From NCBI GenBank assembly GCA_017304275.1, contig JAFKKW010000384.1, positions 1-8,840 on the forward strand: a stretch of DNA of 8,840 nucleotides, written 5' to 3'. Positions 6,071 through 8,840 of this stretch are shown one piece after another. The notes under the pieces were generated by a model. The model made no database searches. It was not told where the DNA came from and saw only the letters and a list, made by a program, of their open reading frames with translations. This stretch comes from Hyphomicrobiales bacterium (lineage in GTDB: Bacteria; Pseudomonadota; Alphaproteobacteria; Rhizobiales; Hyphomicrobiaceae). A program made the translations under genes and the position numbers. How positions within the stretch are numbered: position 1 is the first letter of the stretch; each line of letters starts with the position of its first letter.

Positions 6071-7971
6071 CGTGGGCGGCGCGTGAGAAGACTGACGAGC
6101 ACGAGCGCCAGGATCCCGAGCGGCACGCCGAAGATGGCGCCGGAGGCGCTGTCGATGCCGAACCAATTGGCGAGGCCGCGACGGGTTGGGGTTCCGCGCG
6201 CCAGCTCTTCCAGCGCCGTTTCGGCCGCCGTCCGGGCCCCCTCCTCCGCGTCGCGCGCTTCGGTTTCGAGCCTCGTGAACTCCTCGGCCGCGAACTCGCC
6301 CGCGTTCGAGAGCGGTGCCCAGGTACGATAGAACGCGGCGGGAAAGACCTGGATGCCAACGTCGTAGTAGAGCGTCACGCCGCCGCCGAGCAGAATGGCG
6401 GCGACAGCGCCCGCTGCGGTGGCGCGCTTCCAGGCGAGCCCGAGCGCCATGACCGGGAACAGGCCGGCGGCGGCCAGCGACAGCGCCGCTACGACAATGG
6501 CGACGAGGTCGGCAGATCTGATCGTCGCGGCGCCGGCCGCAAAGGCAGCGATGGCCAGGACGGGAGCGAGCGTACGCCAGCCCTGGCGCGTGGCCGCCTC
6601 GCGGTCGAGCGACGATCCGGCCGTGGCGAAGGTCCCGAGCAGGGCCGACGCCATGACGAGTGCGAGCGCCAGCACGCCGGACAGAAGCAATCCCGCACCC
6701 CAGGCCGGGATGCCCGCGAGCCCCGGCAGCGCCAGCATCAGACCGACGGGCTCGACGACGAGCGCGGCCTGGGTCAGCATCGCCGTGTCATTACCTGCTG
6801 CGGCTGCCGCGACGGGGAGAACGGCCGTCAGATACAGGTGCCAAGCGGAGGCTGTGGACGTGTCGCTTGCGAGCGTGCGGGCGGCGCCCAGCATCGTTTC
6901 GCGCATCGCGTCGTCAAGCGTGCTCCATTGCGCTGCCGCCGTGGCGTCCGTCGAGAGATAGGCCGAAACGGCCGTCGCGTCGGGCGTTCCAGCGCGCACG
7001 GCGTCCGCCACGGCGCTCAGGAGATAAACCGACGTGCCGTGAATGCGGGCGACGCCGGCCCGGAGCGGAGCCTCGAGCCATGACGGCAAGTGGGCGAGCG
7101 GAGTCTCGCGGATCATCGCGCCGTAGATCTCGTGCTTGGCGTAGGCGGCGAGCACCGGAACCGTGATCAGCAGCAGCATGACGAAGAACGCCGACCAGGC
7201 GCCCGCAAACCGCACGGCGGCCGGCCGGCGACCATCGGCGGCCAGGGCGGAAATCACTGGCGGCAATACGGCCGTGCCCAGCGCGAGCGACAGGATCAGC
7301 GCCACCAGGTCGAGCCCCGAAAGCCGCAGGAACGGCGCCGTGTGCATCGAAAACGTGTCGAAGTCGACGAGGCCACCCTCGACAAGGCGCTCCTCCATGA
7401 CGCCGATGGCGGACAGGGTCTCGCCATAAGCGACGTGCGGTGTGAGCACTCCGGTTTTGGCGGAGATCAAGACCAACGGCACAAGCAGGCTGGCCGCGAA
7501 CAGCATAAGCGCACCGATCGCCATCCAGCCGAACACACGCTCGCTTGCAAACAAGGCCACTGCCGCGCTTACGGCGACCGCAACCAGGACCGCTGCGACA
7601 TAGGACCCCCCAAGGCCGGACTCGGCGACGATGCCGATCACTGTCAGCTCGGCGGTGAGCAGCGGCAGCGTGACGAGCACGATCACGGCCGTGCCGGCGA
7701 TGGAGGCGATCGTTCCGAAACGCTTGCGGAGCGCTTCGGACAGCGTCGCGGCGCCGGACTGTGCGACGTGCGGCGCAATCAGGAGGCCGGCGAGAACAAC
7801 ACCCGCAAGAAGCCCGAGGCCGTAGGCAAGATGGTCGAAGCCGGCGAGGAACACGAGGCCGGGAAGAGACGCCAGAAGGGCTACCGGGACCGCGCGCGCC
7901 GCCGCTGCGAGTCCACCGCGGACGTGCGCGTCCGTTGGATGCGCGGCGTGGGCGGCCGCCGTCTCAGTCAT
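6061..7971 (-). CDS. Divergent sodium:solute symporter (SSS) family large subunit, ActP/VC_2705-like
   Basis: This inner-membrane protein of 636 residues has about 11-13 hydrophobic helices (for example 48-68, 88-112, 122-142, 147-170, 219-240, 257-277, 402-418, 424-448, 486-513, 518-535, 611-629). Blocks resembling the SSS group that includes acetate symporters are YGLGLLAGVVLAGLLIAP (50-67), LSLALGTAVLPPVI (227-240), VVEPVGLMLALPGLAGIP (405-422) and the C-terminal WFGIDSASGAIFGVP (603-617) plus LVSLLT (625-630). A charged, helix-prone segment lies at 558-592. Compared with remembered family members, the N-terminus lacks a first helix, the usual ADWMSAASF-like block reads ARAVPVALLA (25-34), and the Na+-site LST appears as LVM (438-440). 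Start 7971 has GAGGAG seven bases upstream; ATG 7989 has no such site. The start overlaps the end of the small-subunit gene by eight bases. Family membership is fairly sure; substrate and Na+ coupling are unknown. Confidence 0.8.
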   Translation of the reverse strand: MTETAAAHAAHPTDAHVRGGLAAAARAVPVALLASLPGLVFLAGFDHLAYGLGLLAGVVLAGLLIAPHVAQSGAATLSEALRKRFGTIASIAGTAVIVLVTLPLLTAELTVIGIVAESGLGGSYVAAVLVAVAVSAAVALFASERVFGWMAIGALMLFAASLLVPLVLISAKTGVLTPHVAYGETLSAIGVMEERLVEGGLVDFDTFSMHTAPFLRLSGLDLVALILSLALGTAVLPPVISALAADGRRPAAVRFAGAWSAFFVMLLLITVPVLAAYAKHEIYGAMIRETPLAHLPSWLEAPLRAGVARIHGTSVYLLSAVADAVRAGTPDATAVSAYLSTDATAAAQWSTLDDAMRETMLGAARTLASDTSTASAWHLYLTAVLPVAAAAAGNDTAMLTQAALVVEPVGLMLALPGLAGIPAWGAGLLLSGVLALALVMASALLGTFATAGSSLDREAATRQGWRTLAPVLAIAAFAAGAATIRSADLVAIVVAALSLAAAGLFPVMALGLAWKRATAAGAVAAILLGGGVTLYYDVGIQVFPAAFYRTWAPLSNAGEFAAEEFTRLETEARDAEEGARTAAETALEELARGTPTRRGLANWFGIDSASGAIFGVPLGILALVLVSLLTRRPRQP

Positions 7972-8398
7972 GGCCGCGCTCCTCGGCATCGATGCGGTTC
8001 TGGCGCGCGGTCCAGACGAAGGCCAGGATAACGAGGCCGATCAGCGCGCCCTGGGCGGCGAGATAATAGCCGAACGGCATGCCTGCGAGGCGCACGAGGT
8101 TGGCCGGACCGGCTGCGAGCTGCAGACCGACGGCGAGACCGGCCACGACGAGAAGCGCCGCCATCGTCAGGCGCGCCGTACGCAAGGCGTGCCCGCGCAA
8201 GGCGTTCCTGGCGATGGCGCGCCGGGCGAGGCCGTCCGCAACGAGAAGTGCGCCGGTCGCGAGCAGAACGGCCGTGCCGCCGTAGCCGAGCAACGGCAGG
8301 AGGTCGATGCCCGCGGCGCCCGGCACGAGGCCGCCGACGCCCGCCAGGATGGCCAGCACGCCAACGATGAGAACAAGCCCCAGTCCGATCTCGATCAT
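7964..8398 (-). CDS. Small membrane protein with DUF4212-like C-terminus (symporter small subunit, extended)
   Basis: The 144-residue protein has four predicted membrane helices, roughly 3-28, 34-56, 76-96 and 109-130. Residues 73-144 resemble the DUF4212 family, the small partner of VC_2705-type symporters: a helix, a short loop with a G-x-P-x-G motif (MPFGYYLAAQG, 107-117), a second helix, and a basic end ARQNRID (131-137) followed by acidic residues. That family is, from memory, about 85-90 residues with two helices, so the first 70 residues with two further helices and the linker RRAIARNALRGH (59-70) are an addition. The ATG has a strong GGAGGG site six bases upstream. It lies 21 bases after the exporter gene and overlaps the large-subunit start by eight bases, as expected for proteins that assemble together. 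Homology to DUF4212 is judged by eye from a short motif; the assignment is likely rather than certain. Confidence 0.7.
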   Translation of the reverse strand: MIEIGLGLVLIVGVLAILAGVGGLVPGAAGIDLLPLLGYGGTAVLLATGALLVADGLARRAIARNALRGHALRTARLTMAALLVVAGLAVGLQLAAGPANLVRLAGMPFGYYLAAQGALIGLVILAFVWTARQNRIDAEERGHD

Positions 8399-8419
8399 GC
8401 GCTCCCTCCGCGAGGCCGA

Positions 8420-8840
8420 CTATCCCCGCAGAAGCAGGCTCACTGCAATCGCTATCGAGACGAGGATGACCAAGGGGCGGATCAGGACGGCGTCGCGTGT
8501 CATTGCCGTCCGGGCGCCGGCGCGGGCGCCGACGATCTGCCCGGCGGCCATCGCCAGCCCCACGCCGTAGTCGACATGGCCGGCCGCCGCGAAAATGGCG
8601 AGGGAAACCGCGTTCGAGGTCAGGTTCAGGAGCTTGGTGGCCGCGACGCCCTTGACGAGGTCGGCGCCGAACAGTGCGACGAGCCCCATCAGATACATCG
8701 AGCCGGCGCCCGGTCCCAGGAAGCCGTCGTAGGCTGCGATCGGCGCCGCGACGCCGAGCGCGAACGGCAGCGATCCAAGGCGCATGCGGCGGGCACTCTC
8801 ACCCAGCATCGGGGCGAAAGCGAAATAGGCGGCGACCAGC
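8420..8840 (-). CDS. TauE/SafE family membrane exporter, C-terminal part (5' end outside window)
   Basis: The frame stays open to the right edge, so 139 C-terminal residues are visible and the true start lies outside; ATG 8809 is internal, since the codons before it (LVAAYFAFAP) continue the family pattern. TauE/SafE (DUF81) proteins are inner-membrane transporters of about 250 residues, some linked to export of sulfite or sulfoacetate, many of unknown substrate. The visible part corresponds to the second half-repeat: AAYDGFLGPGAGS (visible residues 35-47), matching the family's YDGFFGPGTGS, and KLLNLTSN (69-76), then further hydrophobic helices ending SIAIAVSLLLRG. The small-subunit gene follows after 21 bases on the same strand, so the three genes probably form one operon. 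Whether its substrate is related to that of the symporter is unknown. Confidence 0.88.
   Translation of the reverse strand, partial: LVAAYFAFAPMLGESARRMRLGSLPFALGVAAPIAAYDGFLGPGAGSMYLMGLVALFGADLVKGVAATKLLNLTSNAVSLAIFAAAGHVDYGVGLAMAAGQIVGARAGARTAMTRDAVLIRPLVILVSIAIAVSLLLRG

Noticed and set aside
6050..6100. Bidirectional terminator between the convergent hydrolase and symporter genes
   Set aside because: Only interrupted short complementarities are present and no T-run, and the two genes overlap, leaving no spacer for one.
5078..6166. A 362-codon minus-strand open frame opposite the hydrolase gene
   Set aside because: It is a mirror of the hydrolase codons, Arg/His rich, with no domain and no plausible ribosome site.
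5644..7083. A 479-codon plus-strand open frame spanning the hydrolase 3' half and the symporter 3' half
   Set aside because: It crosses two real genes on opposite strands and gives an Arg/Gly-rich product without recognisable motifs.
7969..7989. Symporter start at ATG 7989 (six residues longer)
   Set aside because: ATG 7971 has a well-spaced GAGGAG, which itself lies inside the would-be six-residue extension; no site precedes 7989.
7090..8031. A 313-codon plus-strand open frame opposite the symporter gene
   Set aside because: The product is extremely rich in Arg, Gly, Gln and Asp, typical of the complement of a membrane-protein gene, and it contradicts the clear symporter frame.

Overview
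The window is a compact, G+C-rich chromosomal stretch from a Gram-negative bacterium, most likely an alphaproteobacterium of the order Hyphomicrobiales. This rests on recalled knowledge rather than a search: the lytic transglycosylase gene divergent from a dapA-smpB pair is familiar from that group, and the SmpB and DapA sequences read as typical of the class. No tRNA, rRNA, CRISPR array, insertion sequence or phage gene is visible.

Layout. From about 2540 down to 20, on the minus strand, lies a tight four-gene operon: dapA (lysine/diaminopimelate synthesis), smpB (trans-translation), and two tandem BCP/PrxQ-like peroxiredoxin genes. The last three are joined by start/stop overlaps. The second peroxiredoxin-like protein has no cysteine at all, so it cannot work by thiol peroxidase chemistry. 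A 291-base divergent region with two inverted repeats separates dapA from a plus-strand pair: a large exported soluble lytic murein transglycosylase (Slt70 type) and an alpha/beta hydrolase. A strong stem-loop lies between those two.

The hydrolase gene runs tail to tail into, and overlaps by 10 bases, a second minus-strand operon that enters from the right edge. In transcription order this operon holds a TauE/SafE-type exporter (5' end outside the window), a small four-helix membrane protein whose C-terminal half resembles the DUF4212 symporter small subunit, and a large sodium:solute symporter-like protein.

How the genes fit together. The centre is a cell-wall locus: DapA makes the precursor of meso-diaminopimelate for peptidoglycan, while the divergent transglycosylase cuts peptidoglycan. 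The right-hand operon looks like a transport unit. Its symporter pair is unusual: the large subunit seems to lack the first helix and the conserved Ser-Thr pair of the usual Na+ site, while the small subunit carries two extra helices. This altered two-subunit transporter and the cysteine-free peroxiredoxin are the two points most worth following up.
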